From Arthrobacter sp. efr-133-R2A-120 (GTDB taxonomy: Bacteria; Actinomycetota; Actinomycetes; Actinomycetales; Micrococcaceae), in contig NZ_JARVRF010000038.1 of NCBI RefSeq assembly GCF_030209835.1, positions 1 to 64,000 of the forward strand: a DNA stretch of 64,000 nt, in the 5' to 3' direction. This document shows positions 33,400 through 42,642 of this stretch, in pieces. The notes beneath the pieces were generated by a model. The model had not been told where the DNA came from and did no database searches. It saw nothing but the letters and a program-made list of their open reading frames with translations. The translations under genes were made by a program, and so were the position numbers. The stretch's first letter is position 1. Every line of letters begins with the position of its first letter.

Positions 33400-36300
33400 G
33401 TGACTGTTACTACTGCTCTTTACCGCAGATATCGCCCCGATTCTTTCGCGGACGTTATCGGGCAGGAACACGTCACCGAGCCGCTCATGACGGCCCTGCG
33501 CAAAAACCGGGTCAACCATGCCTACCTCTTCTCGGGCCCCCGCGGCTGCGGAAAAACCACGTCCGCCCGCATCCTCGCCCGCTGCCTCAATTGCGCCGAA
33601 GGCCCCACGGACACTCCCTGCGGCAAATGCAACAGCTGCATCGAACTGGCCCGCGGCGGCTCCGGATCCCTCGATGTCATCGAGATCGACGCCGCCAGCC
33701 ACGGTGGTGTGGACGACGCCCGGGATCTCCGCGAACGCGCCACCTTCGCCCCTGTGCGGGACCGCTACAAGATCTTCATCATTGACGAAGCCCACATGGT
33801 CACCTCTGCAGGCTTCAACGCGCTGCTGAAGATCGTCGAAGAGCCGCCGGAACACATCAAATTCATCTTCGCCACCACGGAGCCGGACAAGGTCATCGGC
33901 ACCATCCGTTCCCGCACGCACCACTACCCCTTCCGGCTGGTGCCGCCCGAGCCCCTGATGCAGTACCTCGAGCTTCTCTGCCAGCAGGAAAACGTGCCGG
34001 TCGCGCCCGGCGTGCTCTCCCTCGTCATCCGGGCCGGCGGCGGCTCGGTGCGGGATTCCCTCTCCGTACTGGACCAGCTCATGGCCGGCGCCGGACCCAA
34101 CGGCCTGGACTATGAACTCGCCGTCGCGCTGCTTGGATACACCCACGCTTCACTGCTCGACGACGTCGTCGAGGCAATCGCCGCGTCCGATTCCGCCACC
34201 GTTTTCCGTGCCGTGGACCGTGTCATCCAAACCGGGCACGATCCCCGCCGCTTCGTCGAGGATCTACTGGAGCGGTTCCGCGACCTCATCATCATCCAGG
34301 CCATGCCGGAAAGCGCGCAAGCCATCCTCCGCGGCATGCCGGCGGACCAGATCGCCCGCATGCGTAGCCAGGCCAACAACCTCGGTGCCGCTGAGCTTTC
34401 CCGCGCCGCCGATGTCACCAACACCGCACTCACTGAAATGACCGGCGCCACATCGCCCCGGCTGCATCTCGAGCTGCTCTGCGCCCGGATCCTGCTGCCC
34501 AGTTCCGAGCAGACCGAACGTGGCATCGCGGCCCGGATCGACCGCGTCGAACGCCGCCTCAACTACGGCGGAGCGCTTCCTCCCGCGGAAGCCCACACGG
34601 CGCCGGCTGCTATTGCGGCTCCTTCAACTGCCGCCGCGCCAACTGCCCGCCCAGCGGATCAACCAGTGGAGCTCCCGACGGCGGCAGCCAGCCCCGTTCC
34701 CACCTCACCAGTGCTCGACTCACCTGTGTCCAGAGCAACTGCGTCTGGTCCAGCGGAGGTTGCTGAGGCTCCGGCTCCTGTCCATCCGCCTGTTTCCGGG
34801 GGATCGCCCAGGGAACAACTGACGCCGCCCCGGGTATCCACTACCGACTGGCCCGTGGACGAATCCAGGCAGCAGGCCAGCCGCCCCGCGCCCGAACCAG
34901 CTGCCCAAGCTCCGGCTCATCCAGCGGCAGAACATGACCGATCCCAGCCGGGTGTGGCACCAGCTCAAGCGCCCGCCCCAGCCCCAGCTTCGGCGTCAGC
35001 GCCTGCAGAACCGTCAGCGCCCGCACAACAGCCAGCCCCCGCACAGGCCCCGCGGTCCGCTACGGGTGGGGCCGATGTCGAGGTCATCCGGAGAGCTTGG
35101 CCCGATATCCTCCAGACGCTGACCAAGATCAAGCGCAGCAGTTGGGCCTTGGTCGGAGCGAACGCGCAGGTTGCACAGTTCGACGGCCAACTTCTGACTC
35201 TTGCATTCAGCACTGATGGGCTTGCGAGCGCCTTCAGCCGCGCAGACCATGCCGAGAACCTTCGCCAGGCCATCCATAAGACAATCGGCATCGACTGCCA
35301 GATCACTTCGGTCGTTGGCGGCAACAGCTCAGGTAGCTCTGAACCAAACCCAAAAGCACCGGCTGACCCGGCGCCCCCTGTAGGGGGTGGCGCCTCCCCG
35401 ACTGTGTCGTCCGCCGTGGATAGCGCATGGGGACTTGCCCCTGCAGCACAAAGCCCTGCCGCCCCGGAAGCAGACAAGGCGTCCGCGACACCTGTGGCGC
35501 CGGCAGCGTCAGGGCAGGTTCCGCTTGCGCCTGGCGAGGCGTCCGAACGGACACTCGGGTACCAAGCGGCCCAGGCCTCCGAGGCCCCTCCGACCCAAGC
35601 CGTTTCCACTGCGCATGGTCCTGCCTCGCAGGTTCCAGAGGCCCCGGCCTCGGCAGCTGCCCCGGTGACGTCCGCCGCAGCAGCTGAGAAGTCCGCAACG
35701 GCACCGACAGGCCCGGCCGCGGACTTCTCGTATTCGGACGATGATTGGGGTCCCCCGCGGGACGAGGACGCTCCCCCGCTGGACGAAGAACCGCCCATGG
35801 ATTGGGAGCCGTCGGCTCCTTCGGGCTTCACTGCCATTCCCACGGCCGGCCCCGCAGCCGTAGCCCAGGCAGCCCCGGCAGTCGGCCCATCGGCCGCCGC
35901 TTCGCCACGCGGCGCTTCCGCGCCGAACAGCTCAGTCTCGGCCGCCTCCGCCCCCGCGAGCAAGCGCCCCACCCAAGCATCTCCCGAGAAAGCATCTTCG
36001 GAAAAAGCCTCGGAAGATCCGTGGTCCAGGGCTGTCGAGCACGCGCCGGGCTCGTGGGTTGTCGGCACGGAGTCCAACGTTGGTTCCGCGGCTTCGGGCA
36101 CGTCCGCCGACCCCGGCGGTCAGGCCACTTCATCCGGGCCGGCGACGCCGAGTCCCGTCTATGAACCTGCCGCCGCGCAGATTCCAAACCAACCGCAGGC
36201 TTCAGCACCTGCGCAGGCAGCGGCCACCGCGCCCGCCGCCGATTGGTCAACGACGTGGTCGGCGCCCCAGCCCACTGCCTCCAGTCCCGCACCGCCAGCG

Positions 36301-36690
36301 GGCGCAACCCCAGCAGCCGCACCGCCAGCCGGCACGCCGCCGGCCACAACGACGCCGCCCGGAGGCGAAACCGCGCGTCCGGCCGTTGCACTCGCGCAAG
36401 CCACTCCGTCTGCCCCTGCCTCAGCCTCAGCCTCTGCCTCAGAGTCGGCGCCTCCGGGGACCGGGAAACAGAGCCTGTACCAGCGGCTTTCGAACAGCCC
36501 CGAAGCCATGGCTGGGCGCGAGAAAGCACCGGCACGGGCCGCCGTCGCTCCCGGCACCGTGGTGGAAGACATCCCGAGTGCCGACGACGAAACCATCGAG
36601 GAGTCGGGAGTCTTTGGACGGGCCGCCGTCGAGCGTATTCTGGGCGGAAAGCTACTGGAAGAACGGTCGCTGGACAGCATGCGCCGCTAA
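33400..36690 (+). CDS. dnaX: DNA polymerase III subunits gamma/tau
   Basis: 1096 residues. The AAA+ clamp-loader domain covers about 1-370: Walker A GPRGCGKT (46-53), zinc Cys set C65, C74, C77, C80, Walker B IIDEAH (128-132), and sensor regions. From about 395 to 1090 the protein is mostly Ala/Pro-rich low complexity, with one ordered island at about 560-650 (DVEVIRRAWPDILQTLTKIKRSSWALVGANAQVAQFDGQLLTLAF), the tau domain that contacts the polymerase. The C-terminus (AAVERILGGKLLEE) is conserved. The tau tail is unusually long. GTG start at 33400. Followed by recR. Confidence 0.95.
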   Translation: MTVTTALYRRYRPDSFADVIGQEHVTEPLMTALRKNRVNHAYLFSGPRGCGKTTSARILARCLNCAEGPTDTPCGKCNSCIELARGGSGSLDVIEIDAASHGGVDDARDLRERATFAPVRDRYKIFIIDEAHMVTSAGFNALLKIVEEPPEHIKFIFATTEPDKVIGTIRSRTHHYPFRLVPPEPLMQYLELLCQQENVPVAPGVLSLVIRAGGGSVRDSLSVLDQLMAGAGPNGLDYELAVALLGYTHASLLDDVVEAIAASDSATVFRAVDRVIQTGHDPRRFVEDLLERFRDLIIIQAMPESAQAILRGMPADQIARMRSQANNLGAAELSRAADVTNTALTEMTGATSPRLHLELLCARILLPSSEQTERGIAARIDRVERRLNYGGALPPAEAHTAPAAIAAPSTAAAPTARPADQPVELPTAAASPVPTSPVLDSPVSRATASGPAEVAEAPAPVHPPVSGGSPREQLTPPRVSTTDWPVDESRQQASRPAPEPAAQAPAHPAAEHDRSQPGVAPAQAPAPAPASASAPAEPSAPAQQPAPAQAPRSATGGADVEVIRRAWPDILQTLTKIKRSSWALVGANAQVAQFDGQLLTLAFSTDGLASAFSRADHAENLRQAIHKTIGIDCQITSVVGGNSSGSSEPNPKAPADPAPPVGGGASPTVSSAVDSAWGLAPAAQSPAAPEADKASATPVAPAASGQVPLAPGEASERTLGYQAAQASEAPPTQAVSTAHGPASQVPEAPASAAAPVTSAAAAEKSATAPTGPAADFSYSDDDWGPPRDEDAPPLDEEPPMDWEPSAPSGFTAIPTAGPAAVAQAAPAVGPSAAASPRGASAPNSSVSAASAPASKRPTQASPEKASSEKASEDPWSRAVEHAPGSWVVGTESNVGSAASGTSADPGGQATSSGPATPSPVYEPAAAQIPNQPQASAPAQAAATAPAADWSTTWSAPQPTASSPAPPAGATPAAAPPAGTPPATTTPPGGETARPAVALAQATPSAPASASASASESAPPGTGKQSLYQRLSNSPEAMAGREKAPARAAVAPGTVVEDIPSADDETIEESGVFGRAAVERILGGKLLEERSLDSMRR

Positions 36691-36849
36691 CAAGCGGACG
36701 ACGTAACCACACCCTGCGCGGGCCCGCACGGTGTCGGCCGGGGAACCCCATGGAACCCTGCGAGAGCCCGCCGGCGCACAAAAAGGTGCCACCAAACCGC
36801 GACGCGTGCCGAACAGCGACGGCGTCCACACCGAACGAACGAGGACATT

Positions 36850-37449
36850 GTGTACGAAGGCGCAGTACAAGAGCTGATCGACGAGCTCGGCCGGCTGCCC
36901 GGCGTCGGGCCGAAGTCGGCGCAGCGCCTGGCCTTCCACATCCTTGAGGCCGATCCCGAGGACATGAAGCGGCTCGTCGCGGCCATCACCACAGTCAAGG
37001 AACGGGTGAAGTTCTGCACTGTCTGCGGCAATGTCACCGAGCAGGAGCTGTGCAACATCTGCCGCGATCCGCGACGCGACCCCTCCGTGATCTGTGTGGT
37101 CGAAGAATCCAAGGATGTCCTGGCTGTGGAACGCACACGGTCCTTCCGCGGCCGTTACCACGTCCTGGGTGGGGCCATCAATCCGATCGCTGGCATCGGG
37201 CCCGACCAGCTCCGTATCCGCGAGCTCCTGACCCGGCTCAACGACGGCGCCATCCAGGAAATCATCATTGCAACCGACCCCAACCTTGAAGGCGAAGCGA
37301 CGGCCACCTACCTGGCCCGCATGCTGAAGTCGATCGGCATCACCGTCACCAGGCTTGCTTCCGGCCTCCCCGTGGGTGGAGATCTGGAGTACGCGGACGA
37401 AGTTACCCTGGGACGGGCCTTCGAGGGTCGCCGCAACGCCCTCATGTAG
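36850..37449 (+). CDS. recR: recombination mediator RecR
   Basis: 199 residues, complete. HhH region GRLPGVGPKSAQRLAFHIL, four-Cys zinc finger (C56, C59, C68, C71), Toprim motif VVEESKDVLAVERT and DPNLEGEATATYLARML, and C-terminal RLASGLPVGGDLEYADEVTLGRAFEGR. It acts with RecFO in gap repair. GTG start at 36850. Separated from dnaX by 159 bp in which no further gene was seen. Confidence 0.95.
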   Translation: MYEGAVQELIDELGRLPGVGPKSAQRLAFHILEADPEDMKRLVAAITTVKERVKFCTVCGNVTEQELCNICRDPRRDPSVICVVEESKDVLAVERTRSFRGRYHVLGGAINPIAGIGPDQLRIRELLTRLNDGAIQEIIIATDPNLEGEATATYLARMLKSIGITVTRLASGLPVGGDLEYADEVTLGRAFEGRRNALM

Positions 37450-37485
37450 GCGGCGCGCTGAAAGCCCACCGGCGAGCCACCCGGC

Positions 37486-38679
37486 TTACGCGATCCGCGT
37501 CCCGCTGGCCAGCCGGCTCGCGGGCGTCCGCAGCGAACGCCAGCCAAGCCACATGAGCAGAGCTGTCAGGACCAGTTGCAGGCCTAGTCCCAGCGGCCAC
37601 AAGGGCGTCGTCTGCTTGAGGTATTGCGGCTGCGGCACGCCGTTGGCGCAAAGGTAGGTGCGTTCCGGGCCAGCGAGCGCGGACCTGGCTCCCTGGCTGA
37701 TGCCCTCGATCATGCCGACCGAGTAGAACCCTGTCCCGTTCCGGTCCGGATACGGAATGGCGTCAGCCACCACCACGTAGGGATTCAACGCGAGCATCCA
37801 CGCCATGCGGTCGGTCCGGATGGCCTGGTGCTCCACCAAGGGGCCCTCGCAGGTGTATGCCGGCTGCGCCGGTTCAAGCGGCTGCCCCTGCTGATTCGGC
37901 TGCACCGGCGCATACAAAACGCCACGGCCAACGGGAGAGTTGGCCAACACCGTCCCTTGGGCCAATTGCGATCCCAGTCCGAAGGAAATCAGCGATCCGA
38001 CCACCAGCGCGGCGACTGCCAAGTAGGTCACCACGATCGAGAACAAGGGCCGCCCAGCAAGCGCCGAAATCCCCACTCCGATCCCGCAAACAACGGCCAG
38101 TTCCACCGCCAACATCAGCAAGGAAACCACGACGTGCCCCGGGGTCAGCCCGCCTTGGAACATTCCGAAGACAAGGAAGGGGGCACTTGTCGCCAGGAAG
38201 GCGAGCGCCGCGAGCCATCCCGCGCAGAACTTGCCCCAGAGAATCTGGCCCGGGGTCAGCAAGGTGATTTGCAGGATGGCGAGTGTGCCTCCGGCCCGGT
38301 CCCCGTTGATTGCATTGGCGGACAGCGCGGGCGCAACAAGCAGCGCAAAGAGGAGCACAAAGGCCAGCACGACCTCGAAGATCATGGACCCCGCCCCGTC
38401 CTGCGGCGAGAGCGCCGACGGCGGCATCGTGGACCGCCGTGCTTCCATGCTGGCATTCCAGGCGAGCCAGGTCAGCCACGTCACTACGGCGATCACAAAG
38501 AACCAGATGCCCAACATGATGTACCAGCCGCGGGAGCGCAGCCGTTGTTTCATCTCAAGGACCACGACGTCGCGTATCCCGCCAAGATAGCCGACGACGG
38601 CGTTCCCGCCTCCCGTAGCTCCCTGCGGTCCCGCTGGAGGTCCCGCTGAAACAGGCACGGTTCCAGTCACGTCGCTCAT
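37486..38679 (-). CDS. ABC-2 type exporter permease
   Basis: 397 residues with about six to seven membrane segments. The N-terminal EMKQRLRSRGWYIMLGIWFFVIAVVTWLTWLAW and FALLVAPALSANAINGDRAGGTLAILQITLLTPGQILWGKFCAGW match ABC-2 permeases. A large extracellular loop of about 120 residues containing two Cys (YTCEGP, YLCANG) lies before the last membrane segment. Downstream gene of a two-gene unit with its ATPase, coupled by ATGA. Exported substrate unknown. Confidence 0.85.
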   Translation of the reverse strand: MSDVTGTVPVSAGPPAGPQGATGGGNAVVGYLGGIRDVVVLEMKQRLRSRGWYIMLGIWFFVIAVVTWLTWLAWNASMEARRSTMPPSALSPQDGAGSMIFEVVLAFVLLFALLVAPALSANAINGDRAGGTLAILQITLLTPGQILWGKFCAGWLAALAFLATSAPFLVFGMFQGGLTPGHVVVSLLMLAVELAVVCGIGVGISALAGRPLFSIVVTYLAVAALVVGSLISFGLGSQLAQGTVLANSPVGRGVLYAPVQPNQQGQPLEPAQPAYTCEGPLVEHQAIRTDRMAWMLALNPYVVVADAIPYPDRNGTGFYSVGMIEGISQGARSALAGPERTYLCANGVPQPQYLKQTTPLWPLGLGLQLVLTALLMWLGWRSLRTPASRLASGTRIA

Positions 38680-39632
38680 CGTTTCTCCGTATCCAGGTTC
38701 ATGTACGTCTCTTCCAAGGCACCGGCTGCGGGGGCGAAGGAAACCACGCCGATGCCGGACCGGACGAGTTCGCCCAAGAGTGCGGCAGCGCCGTCGTCGT
38801 GCGTCAACAGCAAGGTGACCGACGGGCGGCGGCCGGCTTCCACACGGTATTCCAGCCCTAGTTCGCTGAGCTTTGCTGTGAGGGCCTCGTTGTCGAGGGC
38901 TGTGATCGCGTAGCGCCGGCCCTGCAGGGCCGCCTCCTCGAGGGTCTGCTGTTTCACGGTCCGGCCTTGACTGACGAACACCGCTCCGTCCGCGATTTCA
39001 TCGAGTTCACTGAGCACGTGCGAGGAAACCACCACGGCTTTCCCCTCCCCGGCCAGGCGTCTCAGCAGGTTCCGGAGCTCCACCCGGGATCCCGGGTCGA
39101 GGCCGGATGCAGGCTCGTCGAGCAGGAGCACGGAAGGGTCGTGGATGAGGGAACGGGCCAGGCTGAGCCTCTGTTGCTGGCCCCTGGAGAGGACCCGGGC
39201 CGGCTGGTCGGCAAGGGTGTCCAGGCGGACAAGTTCGAGCAAGCCGGCAACACGATGGGCAATGCCGTCCTTGGGCAGGCGGTAGAAGCGTGCCATCTGG
39301 ACCAGGATTTCGCGCGCGGTCAAGGACTCCCACACTCCCAGGGTGTCCGGCATCCAGCCGATCCGAAGCCGCGCGGCGGCGCTGTCATGGACAGGGTCCA
39401 AGCCGTTGATCCTGATGGTTCCGGAGTCCGGCCGCAGAAGCGAGGCAAGCATGAGGAGGAGCGTCGTTTTGCCCGCACCGTTGGGCCCAATGAGCGCGGT
39501 GACCTTCCCTGCCGGCGCGTGGAAATCGATGTGCTCGACTGCGTGGACCGTGCCGAAGCGGCGTGAGACGCCTTCCGCGGATACGCCGAGGGCGCCACTG
39601 CCCGGCACGCTTGAACTTTCAGCTATGGACAT
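38676..39632 (-). CDS. ABC exporter ATPase
   Basis: 318 residues: Walker A GPNGAGKTT (49-57), Q-loop, signature LSRGQQQRLSLARSL, Walker B SVLLLDEPASGLDPGS, H-loop VVSSHVLSEL. The C-terminal extension after about 230 is usual for ABC-2 partners. Its stop overlaps the permease start. Regulated together; upstream gap of 252 bp is shared with lysC in divergent orientation. Confidence 0.9.
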   Translation of the reverse strand: MSIAESSSVPGSGALGVSAEGVSRRFGTVHAVEHIDFHAPAGKVTALIGPNGAGKTTLLLMLASLLRPDSGTIRINGLDPVHDSAAARLRIGWMPDTLGVWESLTAREILVQMARFYRLPKDGIAHRVAGLLELVRLDTLADQPARVLSRGQQQRLSLARSLIHDPSVLLLDEPASGLDPGSRVELRNLLRRLAGEGKAVVVSSHVLSELDEIADGAVFVSQGRTVKQQTLEEAALQGRRYAITALDNEALTAKLSELGLEYRVEAGRRPSVTLLLTHDDGAAALLGELVRSGIGVVSFAPAAGALEETYMNLDTEKR

Positions 39633-39849
39633 GCTCTACTCACCTGTTTCCCCCAAACAGAACAAGTACGCTTCAATCCCGTGAGCCCACATGCCCCCAG
39701 GCTGCGTATTTCTTGATCGTACGCCTAGCCGAAACCACCAAGCGTGCACCCAATGGCCGAGATTTGGTCACAATTCCCCCGGCTGCCGCGCCCGGCGATA
39801 AACTGGCCACATAAGCCACGTAGCCGTGCCGTTACTTGGCCACGCAACG

Positions 39850-39855
39850 TATGAT
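39850..39855 (+). promoter_or_regulatory. candidate -10 element for lysC
   Basis: TATGAT lies 30 bp before the lysC start in the divergent gap. No good -35 is visible at 17-18 bp, so confidence is low. Confidence 0.35.
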
Positions 39856-39884
39856 CCCCAATTTGATGCAGTGAGGGTGCGCGC

Positions 39885-41231
39885 ATGAGTTTGCCCACTA
39901 CCGATGTGAAAACCGAAGACCTGAGCGCGCAGACTGCCAAGACCAAGCAGCTGATCGTGCAGAAGTTCGGTGGCTCCTCGGTGTCCGATGCAGAAGGCAT
40001 CAAGCGTGTTGCCCGCCGCGTGGTTGACGCACAAAAGGCCGGCAATGAGGTTGTCGTGGTGGTATCCGCCATGGGAGACACCACGGACGAACTCCTGGAT
40101 CTCGCCGCTCAAGTCACCGATTCTGCTCCCGCGCGTGAGATGGACATGCTCCTCTCCGCAGGCGAGCGCATCTCCATGGCCCTGCTCGCCATGGCCATCA
40201 ACAAGTTCGGCGCCTCCGCCCAGTCGTTCACCGGCTCGCAGGCCGGCATGATCACGGACGGCATTCACGGCAAGGCGCGCATCATCGACGTCGACCCCCA
40301 CCGCATCCGCACGGCATTGGACAAGGGACACATCGCTATCGTCGCCGGTTTCCAGGGCATGACCCGGAGCACCCGGGAGATCACTACCCTTGGCCGCGGC
40401 GGATCGGATACCACTGCGGTGGCACTCGCCGCCGCGCTCGAAGCGGACGTCTGCGAAATCTACACGGACGTCGACGGCATCTACACGGCGGACCCGCGCG
40501 TGGTCTCCACGGCCACGAAGATCGACCGTATCTCCAGTGAGGAAATGTTGGAACTGGCAGCTTCCGGCGCCAAGATCCTGCACTTGCGTTGCGTGGAATA
40601 CGCTCGCCGATTCGGCGTGCCACTGCACGTCCGGTCCTCATTCAGCCAGAACGAAGGCACCTGGGTCCTGCCCAGCGCCGATGACAAGATCACGATTCAA
40701 GAGGGAGTTGCCTTGGAGCAGCCAATCATCTCCGGTGTTGCACACGACCGTTCAGAAGCCAAGGTCACCGTGGTCGGCGTCCCGGACATCCCCGGCAAGG
40801 CCGCCGCGATTTTCCAGGTCATCGCCAAGGCACACTCGAACATCGACATGATCGTTCAGAACGTGTCCACCCACGGAACCGGCCGCACGGACATTTCCTT
40901 CACCCTGCCCATCGTTGAAGGTGCCGATGCCCTCACCGCCCTCCGTGCCGCACAGCCCGAAATCGGCTTCGAAAGCATCGAATACAACGAGAACGTCGGC
41001 AAGCTTTCGCTGATCGGCGCCGGCATGCGTTCGCACCCGGGCGTCTCCGCCACCTTCTTCAAGGCGCTCTCCGACGCGGGCATCAACATCAACATGATTT
41101 CCACCTCGGAGATCCGCATCTCCGTGGTCACGCACGCCGATCTCCTGGATGACGCCGTGCGCGCCATCCACAAGGCGTTCGAGCTCGACGGCGAATCCGA
41201 AGCAACCGTCTATGGCGGCACCGGCCGCTAG
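39885..41231 (+). CDS. lysC: aspartate kinase
   Basis: 448 residues. Kinase motif KFGGSSV (27-33), TLGRGGSDTTAVALAAAL and TDVDGIYTADPR are complete. Two ACT domains follow from about 285: VTVVGVPDIPGKAAAIFQVIAKAHSNIDMIVQNVS and LSLIGAGMRSHPGVSATFFKALSDAGININMIST, the effector sites for lysine/threonine. It makes aspartyl phosphate for lysine, methionine and threonine. The N-terminal 20 residues are an unusual extension. Unlike many actinobacteria, asd does not follow; a terminator and two tiny genes do. Confidence 0.95.
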   Translation: MSLPTTDVKTEDLSAQTAKTKQLIVQKFGGSSVSDAEGIKRVARRVVDAQKAGNEVVVVVSAMGDTTDELLDLAAQVTDSAPAREMDMLLSAGERISMALLAMAINKFGASAQSFTGSQAGMITDGIHGKARIIDVDPHRIRTALDKGHIAIVAGFQGMTRSTREITTLGRGGSDTTAVALAAALEADVCEIYTDVDGIYTADPRVVSTATKIDRISSEEMLELAASGAKILHLRCVEYARRFGVPLHVRSSFSQNEGTWVLPSADDKITIQEGVALEQPIISGVAHDRSEAKVTVVGVPDIPGKAAAIFQVIAKAHSNIDMIVQNVSTHGTGRTDISFTLPIVEGADALTALRAAQPEIGFESIEYNENVGKLSLIGAGMRSHPGVSATFFKALSDAGININMISTSEIRISVVTHADLLDDAVRAIHKAFELDGESEATVYGGTGR

Positions 41232-41250
41232 CGGACCCCCAGCCGAACCT

Positions 41251-41300
41251 CGCCGTCGGCACCCGTTGTCGGACGCCGCCGTCGGGCACCCGCCGTCGGG
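41251..41300. repeat. short tandem CGCCGTCGG repeat
   Basis: Four degenerate units of 13-14 bp built on CGCCGTCGG (41251, 41263, 41277, 41291) fill the gap between the lysC stop and its terminator. The same word occurs in several hairpins of this window. Confidence 0.6.
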
Positions 41301-41320
41301 ATCTGAAGTACTTGAACGTG

Positions 41321-41352
41321 AAAGAACCGGAGCTCAAGCTCCGGTTCTTTTG
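41321..41352 (+). terminator. rho-independent terminator after lysC
   Basis: AAAGAACCGGAGCT pairs perfectly with AGCTCCGGTTCTTT across a 3-nt loop and is followed by TTTTG. The A-run on the other side would also serve the minus strand gene. Confidence 0.9.
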
Positions 41353-41384
41353 CTTTCCTGCGGCTTTTGGAGCCGCAAGCGGCT

Positions 41385-41588
41385 TCAGGCGCTTTCCTTG
41401 CGGACTCCGTAGTGGTGCCCCTGGTCGTCTGTTTCGACGACGAAATGCCCCAGGTCTTCTTCCGACGCCGTCTCGAAGTCGTCATGCTTGTGGACTACGG
41501 GCGCATCAATGTCGCCCCGTGTCGCCGGGCCGAACCAGAAACGCAGTCGATCGGTTACCCTCATGAAGCTATCGAGTGCATGTCCCAC
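41385..41588 (-). CDS. small conserved protein, paralogue 1
   Basis: About 67 residues: GHALDSFMRVTDRLRFWFGPATRGDIDAPV, then an acidic middle and FVVETDDQGHHYGV. It shares FMR-T-(D/G)-LR--FGPA with the small protein at 41789-42013, so they are paralogues. The GTG at 41588 was chosen because AAGGAGG lies 8 bp upstream; the GTG at 41597 would sit on the ribosome site itself. No known domain recognised. No signal peptide. Confidence 0.7.
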   Translation of the reverse strand: MGHALDSFMRVTDRLRFWFGPATRGDIDAPVVHKHDDFETASEEDLGHFVVETDDQGHHYGVRKESA

Positions 41589-41788
41589 AATTCCCACCTC
41601 CTTCCCCGCTGCGAGGTCCAGCCGTGCGGTTGGAGCTGAGTGGTTCCAGTGAGGCCAATTTTACGCCCGGAAGCCGTAAAAGGCCCGGGTTGGCGTCCAT
41701 CGACGAAGGCCGGGAGCTGGGCCCACACCGGCGAGGGCCCCTGCCTGGGGGCCGGTGGCGACTTGCGAAGGCCGGGAGCCGGTGGGGA

Positions 41789-42013
41789 TTAGCGAAGGGA
41801 CTTGTCGTCCGGGTTCTTGGGGACCACGTAGGTGCTGCCGTCCGGCCTGCGGATCGTTTCCCATTGCTGTGCTTCGGCCTGCCGCCGCACGAGGAGGCGC
41901 TTGTTCTCCTCGGTCATTTCATGATCCAGGGAACTGCTGTGTGCCGGCCCGAAAATGATCCGAAGCTTGCCAGTTGCACGCATGAATCTCTGGGTCATGG
42001 TCTCTTTGGCCAC
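41789..42013 (-). CDS. small conserved protein, paralogue 2
   Basis: 74 residues: MTQRFMRATGKLRIIFGPAHSSSLDHEMTEENKRLLVRRQ, then RPDGSTYVVPK. The N-terminal 25 residues match the protein at 41385-41588. It is divergent from the OhrR-like MarR gene, with the MarR palindromes between them, so it may belong to that regulon. GTG start with AGAGGG upstream. Function unknown. Confidence 0.7.
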   Translation of the reverse strand: MAKETMTQRFMRATGKLRIIFGPAHSSSLDHEMTEENKRLLVRRQAEAQQWETIRRPDGSTYVVPKNPDDKSLR

Positions 42014-42055
42014 CGGGTCTACCCTCTCTCAAAAGGATGTTGTGGTTTAAGAGTA

Positions 42056-42076
42056 CACTAACAATTAGTGCACTAA
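42056..42076. promoter_or_regulatory. overlapping palindromes, candidate OhrR/MarR operator
   Basis: CACTAACAATTAGTG (42056-42070) and TTAGTGCACTAA (42065-42076) overlap, giving three CACTAA half-sites. The AT-rich block stands out from the local GC content and lies between paralogue 2 and the MarR gene, 47 bp before the MarR start. Confidence 0.7.
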
Positions 42077-42122
42077 CTATCGACCGGGACATTCCGGTCA
42101 CCGACACGGAACGGAGCAAGCC

Positions 42123-42617
42123 ATGGCTGCCGCAAGCACACCCGTTGCCTCCAAAACCACCGCGCCTCCTGAAGACGACCTCCTACTTGAGCGCCAATTG
42201 TGCTTCGCCCTGACCGTGGCGTCGCGGAGCGTGGTGGGCGTCTACAAGCCCGTGCTTGAAAAGATGGGGCTGACCCATCCCCAGTACCTCGTAATGCTCG
42301 CCCTTTGGGAACGCAGCCCGCGCACGCTCAAGGACATCAGCGAAGCTCTCCTGCACGAGCCTGCCACCCTTTCACCCATCCTGCGCCGGCTCGAAGAAGC
42401 AGGATTCGTTACTCGCAACCGCATACACGGAAACGAACGGGCCCTCGCCATCACCCTGACCGAAGCCGGCGCCGCCCTCAGGCAGCAGGCAACGGCTGTG
42501 CCGGGAACCATCATGGAGCGACTCCACCTCACGCGGGCCGAAGTAGCGGAACTGCACCGGGCAATGACCGGGCTCATCGCGGCCACCCAACTCCCGGGGG
42601 CGGCCGCCGGGCGATAA
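42123..42617 (+). CDS. MarR family regulator, OhrR-like
   Basis: 164 residues. LLERQLCFALTVASRSVVGVYKPVLEKMGLTHPQYLVMLALWERSPRTLKDISEALLHEPATLSPILRRLEEAGFVTRNR is the OhrR pattern, with the reactive Cys27 in the LCFAL helix that senses organic peroxides. Tyr contact residues (VYKP, PQYL) are kept. No ohr peroxiredoxin lies next to it in the window, which is unusual; the divergent small gene may be its target. ATG 42123 has GGAG upstream. Confidence 0.85.
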   Translation: MAAASTPVASKTTAPPEDDLLLERQLCFALTVASRSVVGVYKPVLEKMGLTHPQYLVMLALWERSPRTLKDISEALLHEPATLSPILRRLEEAGFVTRNRIHGNERALAITLTEAGAALRQQATAVPGTIMERLHLTRAEVAELHRAMTGLIAATQLPGAAAGR

Positions 42618-42642
42618 ACTGGCAGGAATCAAGGAGATCCCC

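Noticed and set aside
34500..36600. Alternative genes in other frames of the dnaX tau region
   Set aside because: The Ala/Pro-rich GC-repetitive sequence opens all frames; only the dnaX frame links the conserved clamp-loader domain with the conserved C-terminus.
41254..41320. Continuation of the lysC operon (asd)
   Set aside because: A tandem repeat and a strong terminator follow lysC directly, and no asd sequence is present.
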